DNA from: Oscillatoriales cyanobacterium
Lineage (GTDB): Bacteria; Cyanobacteriota; Cyanobacteriia; Cyanobacteriales; Laspinemataceae
Reading direction: 5' to 3'
Length of the DNA stretch: 53,918 bases
Assembly (NCBI GenBank): GCA_011390955.1
Contig: JAABRM010000050.1
Coordinates: 1-53,918, forward strand
Part shown: positions 27,152 through 36,276 of the stretch, one piece after another
Layout: each line of letters opens with the position of its first letter
Numbering within the stretch: the stretch's first letter is position 1
Made by a program: the position numbers and the translations under genes
The notes under the pieces: generated by a model
Database searches by the model: none
Told to the model about the DNA's origin: nothing
The model's input: the letters and a program-made list of their open reading frames with translations, nothing else

Positions 27152-27550
27152 TTACTTTATTTTTCTCGGACAGCGTTCTTCTAGACAGGTTTGCAGCATT
27201 TTGGGATTAAACAAAATTGGCAGAAAGTGAATGCTGTTCACTTCGCGAAAATAAAATAGAATCGGCACCGGCGGCCAAAAGATTTCCCAGTGAGACCAGT
27301 CCTGGTAGGGAAACTGGCGAATTCGTTGATCTGAACGGTAAATATCCAAAGCCGTGTGGGTAAATTCCAAGCGAATTGTGGCGGCCTGAAACAACAAAAA
27401 TACAGCCAATACCTCAACGGGCAAGCCAATCCAAACTTGAACCAACAATAGAGGGATGGCTGCGATCGCCAATACCAAAGGAATCACAAAACTAGGAGCC
27501 AGTCGAATCGTTTCTCTGATTTGGGGGGCATTCGTCGTAGTCACAAGCAA
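27152..27550 (-). CDS. DUF3119 family membrane protein
   Basis: 132 residues. Two membrane helices (about 18-60) and the conserved end 'FPYQDWSHWEIFWPPVPILFYFREVNSIHFLPILFNP', which defines DUF3119. The family occurs in cyanobacteria and plastids with no known activity, typically upstream of DUF3086. Here the pair keeps its order and strand but is separated by MITE copy D. Confidence 0.88.
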   Translation of the reverse strand: MLVTTTNAPQIRETIRLAPSFVIPLVLAIAAIPLLLVQVWIGLPVEVLAVFLLFQAATIRLEFTHTALDIYRSDQRIRQFPYQDWSHWEIFWPPVPILFYFREVNSIHFLPILFNPKMLQTCLEERCPRKIK

Positions 27551-27606
27551 TCCTCTTCTTCTCTCTTAACTGGTAAACACAGATTACGCTTTTATCAATA
27601 AAATAA

Positions 27607-28593
27607 ATGGTCAATGCTTTTATATTCAATCATAATGCAACCATCCCTTTAGTCACCGCAAGCTTTATGACTCCCGGCCAAAAACTTCGACAAATGCTCC
27701 AAAAACCCGGACTGCTAATCTGTCCTGGGGTTCACGACTGTCTCAGCGCTCAAATTGCCGAACAAGTGGGATTTGAAGTAATTTTTACCAGTGGTTTTGG
27801 CATCTCCGCCTCCACCTTGGGGCGACCAGACTACGGTTTCCTCACCGCCACGGAAATGCTTTACAGTGTCAGTCGCATGGTTCAAGGGGTGAAAATTCCC
27901 TTAGTTGCGGATATTGACACCGGCTATGGGAATCCCCTCAACGTGATCCGCACTGTCACCGAAGCGGTACTCCTCGGTGTTGCTGGTGCGATCTTAGAAG
28001 ATCAAGAATGGCCGAAAAAATGCGGGCATTTCCAAGGCAAACGGGTGATTCCGGCAGAGGAACATATTGAAAAAATTAAAGCAGCGGTCAAAGCACGAGG
28101 CGAAAGTGGTTTAGTGATTATTGGTCGCACCGATGCTCGGGCGCCCCTAGGACTTGAGGAGGCCATTCGCCGAGGTCGGGCTTATTTTGAAGCCGGGGCC
28201 GATATTGTATTTATTGAAGCGCCCCAATCCGTTGAGGAGTTAAAAGCGATCGCCGCAGCTTTTCCCGATGCCCCGTTATTTGCCAACGCCATTGAAGGCG
28301 GCAAAACTCCCCTCATGTCGCCCCCGGAACTGGAAGCCCTCGGCTATAAAATCGCCGTCTTTCCCTTAGCGGGATTATTTTCTGCCACCAAAGCGATCGC
28401 TGATTGTTACAAATATCTGAAAGAACATGGCACCACCGTAGGCTTTAATCAATTGCTAAATTTCCAGCAATTCGAGCAAATCATCAACATTTCCCAATAC
28501 CGTCAACTCGAACAAGAATTTTCCGTCAACCCAACCAGCAACCCAACCAGCAACCCAGCCCCGAAGCCCAACCCCGAAGCCTCGGATCGTTAG
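27607..28593 (+). CDS. isocitrate lyase/PEP mutase family enzyme
   Basis: 328 residues from 27607; the family usually begins at MTPGQKLRQML (27667), so the true start may be there. TIM-barrel motifs: metal-binding 'DIDTGYGNP', catalytic loop 'LEDQEWPKKCGH', 'IIGRTDAR', 'GADIVFIEAPQS'. KKCGH is the lyase signature with active Cys. Likely cleaves or forms a C-C bond of a 2-oxo or 2-methylisocitrate-like acid (oxaloacetate decarboxylase-like enzymes are in this family); the substrate is not readable. The tail contains a short repeated TSNP motif. Divergent from DUF3119 with only 56 bp between. Confidence 0.88.
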   Translation: MVNAFIFNHNATIPLVTASFMTPGQKLRQMLQKPGLLICPGVHDCLSAQIAEQVGFEVIFTSGFGISASTLGRPDYGFLTATEMLYSVSRMVQGVKIPLVADIDTGYGNPLNVIRTVTEAVLLGVAGAILEDQEWPKKCGHFQGKRVIPAEEHIEKIKAAVKARGESGLVIIGRTDARAPLGLEEAIRRGRAYFEAGADIVFIEAPQSVEELKAIAAAFPDAPLFANAIEGGKTPLMSPPELEALGYKIAVFPLAGLFSATKAIADCYKYLKEHGTTVGFNQLLNFQQFEQIINISQYRQLEQEFSVNPTSNPTSNPAPKPNPEASDR

Positions 28594-28688
28594 AAAGCAA
28601 TTAGAAAGCAAAGCGGATCGGCAACCGGGCAGCGGCGATTTCTACATCACCTGTCTCCAGCCCCTGAAAAACCCGGTTTCTGAATCCA

Positions 28689-29819
28689 TCACCCACTATC
28701 CACTAAATCAATTTGCAGCGCTGGGCCAAAACGAGCTAACTTGATAATTTCCCCACCATTGACCAAAATTTGCTCAACTTCTCTGTCATTAATATAGGTG
28801 CCATTTTGACCGAAACTTTCTAATTGCCATGTCTGGCCAAGCCGCTGTAACTTCAGATGATGTCGAGACACCAAAGGATGATGTAACACAATATCATTAT
28901 CCGCCGCCCGACCAATCCGAATCAGGTTTTTTTGATCGAAAGACCAATGAATCATTATAGTCCGTTGAATTGATTCAATTTCCTTCAAAGTGACAGAAAT
29001 TTTTTGACCCTGATTCTGTGAATAATTATGAGAATATTTTACGCAATTGCGTCCCGATTGTTTCGCTTCATATAATCGGGCATCGGCTTCAGCCACCAGC
29101 TTTTCCGGTGAAGAACCCTGATGAGGAATCATAGTCGAAACCCCCAAACTCACCGTGACATATTCACTGACGCTGGATGCGGCATGAGGAATTTGAAGCT
29201 GTTCTACCGCTGAACGAATAGCGGCGGCAACTCTAATCGCCCCAGATCGCTCGGTTTCCGGCAGAATCACCACAAATTCCTCACCCCCATAACGAGCAAC
29301 TAAATCCGTGGAACGTTTCACCCCAAACCGAATGGCTTGGGCTATTTTTTGTAAACATTCATCTCCGGCTTGATGACCATAATAATCGTTATACCCCTTA
29401 AAAAAATCCACATCGCAGAAAATTATTGATAAGGTGCGATGATGGCGCATCAAGCGATGCCACTCGTGTTCCAAAGTGCGATCGAACCAGTAACGATTTG
29501 CCACTTGAGTCAACCCATCGATTGTGGCACAATGATGCAATTTACGAGTAATTTCTATTAAATAATTTTCTCGGTTTTTCTGCTGACAAATTTTTGACTC
29601 TAATTGTTCTAGCTTTTGCTCTAAGCTTTGCAATATTTTCTGGTTGGGCGATTCCATAGACCGCCCCGATGCTCCGGTGTAACGTTTAATTTGTGTTTTT
29701 ATGTCGTCAACCAATTGAATTAAGTCTTGCCATTGGTGAGAATTTTGGTTATATTGGACTAAGGAATCGCGGCTTTTCACCGGGGATTTTTTTTGAGGTA
29801 AATGGATTAAATTAGACAT
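28689..29819 (-). CDS. diguanylate cyclase with C-terminal FHA domain
   Basis: 376 residues. A coiled-coil region (about 60-95) precedes a GGDEF domain (about 100-255) with an intact active site RYGGEEF (Gly178-Phe182) and a product-inhibition I-site RSTD five residues before it. An FHA domain follows (about 290-370; 'IRIGRAADNDIVLHHPLVSRHHLKL', 'GTYIND'), which binds phosphothreonine. It should make cyclic di-GMP, with localisation or activity tied to a phosphorylated partner; Ser/Thr kinases such as that at 3710 are candidates in principle only. GGDEF-first, FHA-last is less usual than the reverse order. Confidence 0.92.
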   Translation of the reverse strand: MSNLIHLPQKKSPVKSRDSLVQYNQNSHQWQDLIQLVDDIKTQIKRYTGASGRSMESPNQKILQSLEQKLEQLESKICQQKNRENYLIEITRKLHHCATIDGLTQVANRYWFDRTLEHEWHRLMRHHRTLSIIFCDVDFFKGYNDYYGHQAGDECLQKIAQAIRFGVKRSTDLVARYGGEEFVVILPETERSGAIRVAAAIRSAVEQLQIPHAASSVSEYVTVSLGVSTMIPHQGSSPEKLVAEADARLYEAKQSGRNCVKYSHNYSQNQGQKISVTLKEIESIQRTIMIHWSFDQKNLIRIGRAADNDIVLHHPLVSRHHLKLQRLGQTWQLESFGQNGTYINDREVEQILVNGGEIIKLARFGPALQIDLVDSG

Positions 29820-30734
29820 ATTAAAGCATTGAACTCTTTAAATATAATTTAACTCATTTCTTGGATTTTTGGTGCGATCGGGATAACTCTAAGGCTTGTT
29901 TTTCCTCACGGAATCAGATGCGATCGCCCACCAAAAATCAAGACGATCGACACTAGACCTCTGTGATACTGGACACAGGAATATTTTCTAACCTGGTCAT
30001 CTCCGAAAATTCACGGATATTAACTTTTTTAACCCGAAAATATCCCAAACAAATTCCGTATTTACTCGGAGGTGCTGAATACCGGAAATTGGTGAAATTA
30101 ATTGAACTTAACGGTTTCGGTCTACATAAATGCACCGTTACGCGATTAAAATGTGAGAAATTTTTAAGGGATTCACTTACTTGCCATTGCCACTAAAACT
30201 CTTAACCCCATTACGGTCAAGCTGATTCGGGCGATCGCCTGATTAGGTCGCCTCGGATCTAAACAAAATTTGGGAATTTATTTCATATATTATTACGCCG
30301 GATTGATTCTTTGGAATTCCTCGTATTTATGCGGATTAATTTACAAAAATTTACAAAAACAGCGATCGGCTAAAATTAAATCGATTTTGTCTTCAGTAAA
30401 AATAATGATTTCTCCTGAATATGTTATAATTTTCTTTAAACTATTTAAGTAATTTACCGGATATACTCAGATGTTGGTGAATTTTCACTGGCTCAGGTCA
30501 AATCCACCTTGTTTGATCCAGCAATTAATAAGTATAATTAAATACTTAGCACAAAAACATAATATTATTTTATCATAAGCCTTGTGGCGGCGTCAAACAA
30601 AAACGCGAAAAACTACTTATCTACTTATGTGCTACTTATGTGCGCGTTGAGTCCGCAGGGAACTAAAAACCAGCGTAAGTCTTACTCTGTGGCCGAATCA
30701 GCCCAAAATCGCCCTAGGAACCTGACGGAAAATC
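29820..30734. other. 0.9-kb AT-rich non-coding region
   Basis: Several frames of 60-77 codons occur on both strands (for example 29963-30196 plus and 29953-30135 minus, overlapping each other), but none has recognisable motifs or a good ribosome site. No tRNA-like or riboswitch-like core seen. Nothing supportable. Confidence 0.4.
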
Positions 30735-30739
30735 AGCAG

Positions 30740-30949
30740 TCAAATCGGTGAAGCGCGATCGCGCTCCTGGGCTTTCCCATTACAATCTTGGCGATTCTCC
30801 CATAAAATTTCAGCGCGAATAGCCCGTAAACTTACCGCCATCTTCAGCCATTCCCGGTCAGATCCGATTAGATATGCCAAGCAATCCGATCGAGCAATCT
30901 CATAAAATATCCGGGCCAACGAGGGGGTTAACGATTGACACTCAAGCAT
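30740..30949 (-). CDS. possible small protein, unknown
   Basis: 69 residues from the ATG at 30949. 'SLARIFYEIARSDCLAYLIGSDREWLKMAVSLRAIRAEIL' looks like two amphipathic helices with a reasonable residue mix. It overlaps the start of the divergent pentapeptide gene (TTG at 30935) by about 15 bp, which is unusual. I cannot name a family; could be chance. Confidence 0.3.
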   Translation of the reverse strand: MLECQSLTPSLARIFYEIARSDCLAYLIGSDREWLKMAVSLRAIRAEILWENRQDCNGKAQERDRASPI

Positions 30950-31906
30950 GACCAACAAGATTTCCTCTTAAAAACCTTGAAAACTACTCCCCGTTATATC
31001 CGAAGCCGCCTGGGTATTCTTTCTATTACTTTCTTGGCTTTTCTCTGCTGGACTATCCCCGTTACCCTCGGCCAATCTATTCCCGATCGCCGTTATAACC
31101 CATCCGACTTCACACAATTGCAACAAACCAAAAATTGTGCCGGCTGTAATCTCATTGGTGCGGATCTCAGTGGCTTTGATCTCCGGGGAGCCAATCTCCG
31201 CTCCAGCAATTTAACCGGCGCCACCCTCAGAGGCAGTGACTTAAGAGCAGCGGATCTCACTGGTGCCAACCTGAGCAATACCAACTTAGAAAACGTCAAC
31301 TTTAGAGGGGCAGAACTTACCGGCACCAACCTAGTCAATGCCAACCTGCGTCGGGCGCAACTCGTAGGAGCCAACTTATTCTTAATTAACCTTGCGGGTA
31401 GCAACCTGGAAGAAGCTAACCTCAGTGGCACGAATTTGAGTGAAGTTTTTCTCGAACAAGCCAACCTCCGTGGAGCCAATCTCAATGGAGCTAATCTGAG
31501 TAATACGCAAATGACTGGGGTTAATTTGGCCGCCGCACAACTCAGAGGGGCCGACCTCAGCAGTGCCAATTTAGCCCAAGCTAACCTAAGTCGGGCTAGT
31601 CTAGACGGGGCGCAAATGCCCGGTGTCACCCTGAGAAATGCTCAATTGATGAGTACCAGTTTTCGCGGCACTAACCTAGAAAAAGCTGACTTGGAAAATG
31701 CCGACCTGAGAGAAGCTAACCTCATCGGCGCTAATTTACAAAGAGTACAACTTTCAAATGCTATTTTGGTTTCGGTTCAAGTTCAGGGGGCTGATTTCAC
31801 TGAAGCCAACTTATTGAGGGCAGATACGACCAATACCAATCTCAAAGACGCTAATTTGTGTAATACGATTATGCCTGATGGGAAAAAGGGTCGCTGTCGT
31901 GAATAG
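30935..31906 (+). CDS. exported pentapeptide repeat protein
   Basis: 323 residues, predicted TTG start with GAGGGGG 7 nt upstream; there is no other in-frame start before the signal peptide. Residues 24-46 form a signal peptide or membrane helix (GILSITFLAFLCW...). A short linker with 'CAGCNLIGADL' leads into about 48 A(N/D)LXX pentapeptides (about 68-305), ending 'NLCNTIMPDGKKGRC'. Unlike the copy at 19608 this one is exported or membrane-anchored. Probably a structural beta-helix protein; function unknown. A 178-codon frame on the other strand (31093-31629) is only a shadow of the repeats. Confidence 0.85.
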   Translation: MTLKHDQQDFLLKTLKTTPRYIRSRLGILSITFLAFLCWTIPVTLGQSIPDRRYNPSDFTQLQQTKNCAGCNLIGADLSGFDLRGANLRSSNLTGATLRGSDLRAADLTGANLSNTNLENVNFRGAELTGTNLVNANLRRAQLVGANLFLINLAGSNLEEANLSGTNLSEVFLEQANLRGANLNGANLSNTQMTGVNLAAAQLRGADLSSANLAQANLSRASLDGAQMPGVTLRNAQLMSTSFRGTNLEKADLENADLREANLIGANLQRVQLSNAILVSVQVQGADFTEANLLRADTTNTNLKDANLCNTIMPDGKKGRCRE

Positions 31907-32050
31907 CCTGTACAAAAATTTAAAAATTTAAAAATTTAAAAATTTACGCCTCTTCAGCGGTTTGTCCGTCAGGGTAAAGAGTTTACACGCAGTAAAAAAG
32001 TTATAAGCTAGAGATTAGGAATTCAGCCCAAGTCTTTTGTGAGAATTTTT

Positions 32051-33031
32051 ATGCATATTCATAGCCTTGAAGAATGGCAACACGCCCATGATTTTTCTGT
32101 TGAGCGACATGAAGCAGAGAAAAAAACCAAAATAGTCCTGTTACTGACAGCCGTAACAATGGTGGCTGAGATTGTCGCTGGTACAACCTTTGGTTCCCTG
32201 GCTTTGCTGGCTGATGGTTGGCACATGGCTACCCATGTCGGAGCCTTTGGAATTGCCGTGTTTGCCTATCAATATGCCCGGAGAAATGCACAAAATCCTA
32301 AATACACCTTTGGCACCGGCAAAGTGACTGTACTGGGTGGTTTTACCAGTGCAATTGTGCTGGCAGTGATTGCGCTGGCGATCGCCGTCGAGTCATTTAC
32401 TCGTCTTTTTCAACCGACATCAATTCAGTTCAATGAAGCAATCTATGTCGCAGTGATTGGATTAGCGATCAATCTTGTCAGTGCTTTCCTATTACAAGAT
32501 CATCACGATCGCCACGATCATTCCCACGATCGCCACGACCATGACCACGACCACGACCACGACCACGACCACCACGATCATAATCTTCGTGCTGCTTATA
32601 TTCACGTTTTAGCGGATACATTAACTTCTGTTTTTGCCATTATTGCCTTATTCGCGGGCAAGTTTTTAGGTTGGGTTTGGCTAGATGCGGTCATGGGTTT
32701 GATTGGTGCATTAGTGATTGCCAAATGGTCTTATGGATTAGTGACTGAAACCGGGGAAATATTGCTGGACGGATCGATTGATAAACAAATCAATTTGGCA
32801 ATTTTAAATGCAATTGAGCAAGACTCGGATAATCGCGTCACCGATCTGCACGTTTGGAAACTGAGCGAAAATCATCTAGCGGCCACCATTTCTCTGGTGA
32901 CACATTATCCTCAGCCACCAGAATATTATAAGAATTTACTTAGTCATATCCCCTCTCTTTCTCATGTTCTAGTTGAAGTTAATCATTGTCATGGGGAACC
33001 GTGTATCAACTTGCAGAAACAGACGATTTAA
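32051..33031 (+). CDS. dmeF: CDF cation exporter, DmeF-like (Co/Ni/Zn)
   Basis: 326 residues from ATG 32051 (GTG at 32039 is less likely). Starts with MHIHSLEEWQHAHDFS, the DmeF-type metal-binding N-terminus. Six membrane helices carry 'LLADGWHMATHVGAF' and 'HVLADTLTSVF' metal-site motifs. Between helices 4 and 5 a very long His/Asp loop (about residues 153-180, many HDHD units) is encoded by a GACCAC tandem repeat at about 32535-32570. CDF proteins pump divalent cations out using the proton gradient. Substrate is likely Co/Ni by family, opposing the cbi importer in the same window. Upstream of a sensor kinase. Confidence 0.9.
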   Translation: MHIHSLEEWQHAHDFSVERHEAEKKTKIVLLLTAVTMVAEIVAGTTFGSLALLADGWHMATHVGAFGIAVFAYQYARRNAQNPKYTFGTGKVTVLGGFTSAIVLAVIALAIAVESFTRLFQPTSIQFNEAIYVAVIGLAINLVSAFLLQDHHDRHDHSHDRHDHDHDHDHDHDHHDHNLRAAYIHVLADTLTSVFAIIALFAGKFLGWVWLDAVMGLIGALVIAKWSYGLVTETGEILLDGSIDKQINLAILNAIEQDSDNRVTDLHVWKLSENHLAATISLVTHYPQPPEYYKNLLSHIPSLSHVLVEVNHCHGEPCINLQKQTI

Positions 33032-33035
33032 GTGG

Positions 33036-33245
33036 GGCGCTGAGGGGCAGAGGAGCAGAGGAGAACAATTAACAATTAACAATTGATAATTGACAATTAA
33101 ATAGATCAATTATCAATTATCAATTATCAATTATCAATTATCAATTATCAATTATCAATTATCAATTACACCCCAACCAACAACCAACAACCAACAACTA
33201 ACAACCAACAACCAACAACCAACAACCAACAACCAACAACAAAAA
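33036..33245. repeat. composite leader repeat before the histidine kinase
   Basis: In order: purine GGGGCAGAGGAGCAGAGGAG (about 33043-33062), AACAATT/ATTGATA/ATCAATT heptamers (about 33063-33168), then CCAACAA heptamers (about 33174-33240), ending AAAAAGAAGTT before the ATG at 33252. Same order as at 41772, 47412 (minus) and 49153. Confidence 0.85.
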
Positions 33246-33251
33246 GAAGTT

Positions 33252-34679
33252 ATGTTTCAAGCCACTCGCCGCCGGTTAGCGCTTTGGTACACCACCGTCA
33301 CCGCGATTTTGCTGCTGGTATTTGCCACAGGTTTTTATTTTTATGTGCGGAATACTTTAATCGATCGCATCGACGATACCCTCAAGCACGTCGTGGAAGT
33401 GGTGGAGCGATCGCTGGTGATTGCACCGACTTCTCAGGGTGGATTGCGCGTTAATGTGGAAGCCAGTTTTCGGAATAACCCGGACGCAGTGGAAGACGAT
33501 CATATTGATTTAGAGTGGTTTAGTCCCACGGGAGAGTTACTCTGGTCAACGTTTTCCGAGTCCTTAAATCTGCCCTTGCATCCCAACCGGACACGCCAGT
33601 TGCTCTACTTGGGGAAACCCCAAGACCGCACTGGCTTGGGAGAAACCGTGCATTTGGTGGGCAACAGTCACGAGTTATTGTTAAGACAAATTACCGAAAG
33701 AGTGGAATATGGGCGACAGGTTTTAGGCTATTTGCGCGTGAGTCATCCGTGGTTTGAATTTACTAAACCCATTCGACAACTGATTGTGGATTTAAGTGTG
33801 GGGACGGTAGTGATGGCGATCGGTGTGGGGGTGATTGGTTGGTTACTCTCCGGGTTGGCGATCGCCCCGGTGCGCGAATCTTACCAGCGGCTAAAGCAAT
33901 TTACGGCAGATGCGTCACACGAACTGCGGAGTCCGATCGCCATGATTCAAACCAACGTGCAAGTTGCCCTAGCGGATCCGGATCTGGACTCTGCCACCCA
34001 GCGGCTACAGTTACAAGTGGTCGAAAGATTGACCAGAAGGTTGGGGCGGTTGGTGGATGATTTGCTATTTCTGGCAAGACAAGATAGTGGCATCGTTCAA
34101 CCCAATTGGGAAGAAGTACATCTCGATGAGTTGCTGATTCAAGTGATGGAAGAACATGCCAGCATCGCTACGGAAAAAGGCGTTACCTTGTTTTTGGATA
34201 TTGCCACACCGGAGGAATTATCCCCAGAGTTAGAAGGGGAATTTGTCCCGACGGGCGATCGGGGTAATATCTTCACCCTGCGGGGAGACAGCCAACAATT
34301 AGCCAGACTTTTTACCAATTTATTCACCAATGCCCTGCAATATACCGCCACCGGGGGAGATATTGAGGTGAAATTGCAGTGTAACCCGGTAAATTTGCGC
34401 CAGGGACAGTCTCAACTTTTACAGATAAAAGTGAGGGATACCGGCATTGGTATCCCTGCTGAATCGTTACCACATATTTTCGATCGGTTTTATCGCGTCG
34501 ATCCCGCAAGACGTCATCCTAATCAAAGTTCTTCGCAGTTTTCGACTACTGGATCGGGATTAGGTTTGGCGATCGCCCGCGCTATTGTGGAAAATCACCA
34601 AGGACAAATTCAGATATCCAGCGAGGTTGATGTCGGAACTACGGTGACTGTCAGCCTACCGACAACACTTCCCGGTTAA
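33252..34679 (+). CDS. two-component sensor histidine kinase
   Basis: 475 residues. Two membrane helices (12-32 and 182-204) enclose a ~150-residue periplasmic sensor. A HisKA domain with phospho-acceptor His223 in DASHELRSPI follows, then HATPase motifs (N box 'LARLFTNLFTNALQYTA', G1 'VRDTGIGIP', F box 'HIFDRFYRVD', G2 'GSGLGLAIAR'). The architecture resembles the RppB/NrsS (nickel/redox) sensors of cyanobacteria. No response regulator gene is adjacent on either side, so it is an orphan within the window. It lies downstream of the CDF metal exporter, after a 200-bp repeat leader. Signal unknown. Confidence 0.92.
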   Translation: MFQATRRRLALWYTTVTAILLLVFATGFYFYVRNTLIDRIDDTLKHVVEVVERSLVIAPTSQGGLRVNVEASFRNNPDAVEDDHIDLEWFSPTGELLWSTFSESLNLPLHPNRTRQLLYLGKPQDRTGLGETVHLVGNSHELLLRQITERVEYGRQVLGYLRVSHPWFEFTKPIRQLIVDLSVGTVVMAIGVGVIGWLLSGLAIAPVRESYQRLKQFTADASHELRSPIAMIQTNVQVALADPDLDSATQRLQLQVVERLTRRLGRLVDDLLFLARQDSGIVQPNWEEVHLDELLIQVMEEHASIATEKGVTLFLDIATPEELSPELEGEFVPTGDRGNIFTLRGDSQQLARLFTNLFTNALQYTATGGDIEVKLQCNPVNLRQGQSQLLQIKVRDTGIGIPAESLPHIFDRFYRVDPARRHPNQSSSQFSTTGSGLGLAIARAIVENHQGQIQISSEVDVGTTVTVSLPTTLPG

Positions 34680-34989
34680 TCCCACTACAAGCGGCACAAG
34701 CACATCCAGGTAAATCTTTGAATCCATCATTGACGCTTCTGGTCAGCAGAATTTGAGATCCAGAAACTCCGCCAGAAACTCCGTGATTCGTCCAAACAGC
34801 GGCCAAATCACCGCGCACTTGGGACAGGGGCGTTTGAGAATGTACCACCGAGGCGATCGCGGTTGGGTTATCGGCCATCTGTGGAGTGCGATCGGCTGCG
34901 GCTATCGTTGGTTCTGCCAGTCCCAACCAAGAGGCGATCGTCAAAGTGAGCAATAAATACAGTCCTGGAGATAATTTTGACAATTTCAT
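34651..34989 (-). CDS. small exported protein with CxCxxC motif
   Basis: 112 residues. A signal peptide ends near AEPTIAAADR, then a polar region and a C-terminal 'LPGCACAACSGINREVLSVG'. The CACAAC motif could bind a metal. It overlaps the 3' end of the convergent histidine kinase gene by 29 bp. No family I can name. Position next to a metal exporter and an NrsS-like sensor makes a metal link tempting, but this is inference. Confidence 0.6.
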   Translation of the reverse strand: MKLSKLSPGLYLLLTLTIASWLGLAEPTIAAADRTPQMADNPTAIASVVHSQTPLSQVRGDLAAVWTNHGVSGGVSGSQILLTRSVNDGFKDLPGCACAACSGINREVLSVG

Positions 34990-35195
34990 CGTGACAAATT
35001 CCCTCGAAAAATTAATAAAAATTTATAAATCATGGTCGTGAATCTATGATAACTTGTTCCCACCGAGACTGTCATCCCCACCGATATCTGTAAGAATTTA
35101 GCGAGGGAGATTCCGGCGATCGGGTTGCTAGGAAAATATAGCTATTTTTTATAAAAAAATATGCTATTTATCTTTATTCCAGCTATTATTTTTGT

Positions 35196-35912
35196 TTATC
35201 GATCGAGCGATTCATTTTCAGGTTCTAAAGACATATCAGAATTTTTTTTCGCTCTTCTGTTTCGGCTTCTAGTTCCGTTTACTCTCACTTCGTTGGCCAA
35301 CCAACTGGCAAAAAACTTTTCAAATTTAAATGCCTCTTGCTCGAAAATATTTTTTTCATATTTTCGATCGGCTTTTTTGTATTGAAAAAAATAATGATAA
35401 CCAAACTTACTCAGACTGCCTAACTCTTCATACTGCTTACAGTGATATAGTTCGTGGGCTAACAAAACGATTTGCTGCAAATCGCCTGGGCGATAAATAT
35501 CCCGAATATAAACCCGATGACCATAAACTTGAGCATTGGATCTGCCCACATTAATTTTAAAACTAGCCGCGACCCAATCTTCCATCAGCACCGCACTGTA
35601 GACCACCATCACCCGATCCACTAAATCACCAAAATGGGGTCGTAAGTATTCCTTTTGGATTTCATCTAAGCTTTGAGGTTTGGCATTATTATCGATCATC
35701 AACCGATCGCCTGCATGATAAGCGATCGCCCCAACATTCCCCCAAGCTTTTTCTGTCATTTTTTCTGAGAATTTTGCTAGAGATTTCTTAGCAGAACTTA
35801 GGACTGTTTGTTCAGTTGATGCAACCATAAGATTAAAATCGCTATAAACTCCTAAAAAAATAGTAAAACTAAGAAATGCTCCCCAAAATTTAGCTGAATG
35901 GGATATTTCCAT
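35196..35912 (-). CDS. exported HExxH protein, DUF4157-like
   Basis: 238 residues from ATG 35912; the frame continues upstream to 36032 but without family-like sequence. An N-terminal hydrophobic segment (about 9-28) suggests export. A core 'GHRVYIRDIYRPGDLQQIVLLAHELYHCKQYEELG' carries the zinc-metalloprotease-type HELYH motif, as in DUF4157 proteins, found beside contractile-injection and toxin loci as well as alone. The C-terminus is basic. Whether it is catalytically active is unknown. Confidence 0.7.
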   Translation of the reverse strand: MEISHSAKFWGAFLSFTIFLGVYSDFNLMVASTEQTVLSSAKKSLAKFSEKMTEKAWGNVGAIAYHAGDRLMIDNNAKPQSLDEIQKEYLRPHFGDLVDRVMVVYSAVLMEDWVAASFKINVGRSNAQVYGHRVYIRDIYRPGDLQQIVLLAHELYHCKQYEELGSLSKFGYHYFFQYKKADRKYEKNIFEQEAFKFEKFFASWLANEVRVNGTRSRNRRAKKNSDMSLEPENESLDR

Positions 35913-36276
35913 AACCGATTGACCAACGCTGCAATATCGATATTCTTCCTGGTAAAAAAAATATCCGGATATTTTAGGGATTCGAGATAAATTTAATATT
36001 TTATGCTCCTGTACTCTCCGAAAAACCAGCAAAACTACCCGATAATTTATGTTAAATTTAGAGTCGTTTCTCTGGAAAAAGCTTAGATACAGAAGTTTCC
36101 CAAGGTTATGGAGTACAGTCTAAATCTCGAAACGCCCGCCATCCAAGATTTTCCCAGATCCGAAGTTCCCTGTTTCCCAGCGCGAAGCGCTTTATTTATT
36201 TTTTAATAATTCACGATTTCACCAAAAAGAAAATTAACCAGGGTGACCATAATTTTCAGTATAAAATCGGAAAATT

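Noticed and set aside
31093-31629. 178-codon minus-strand frame
   Set aside because: Antisense shadow of the pentapeptide array; arises from the regular codon pattern.
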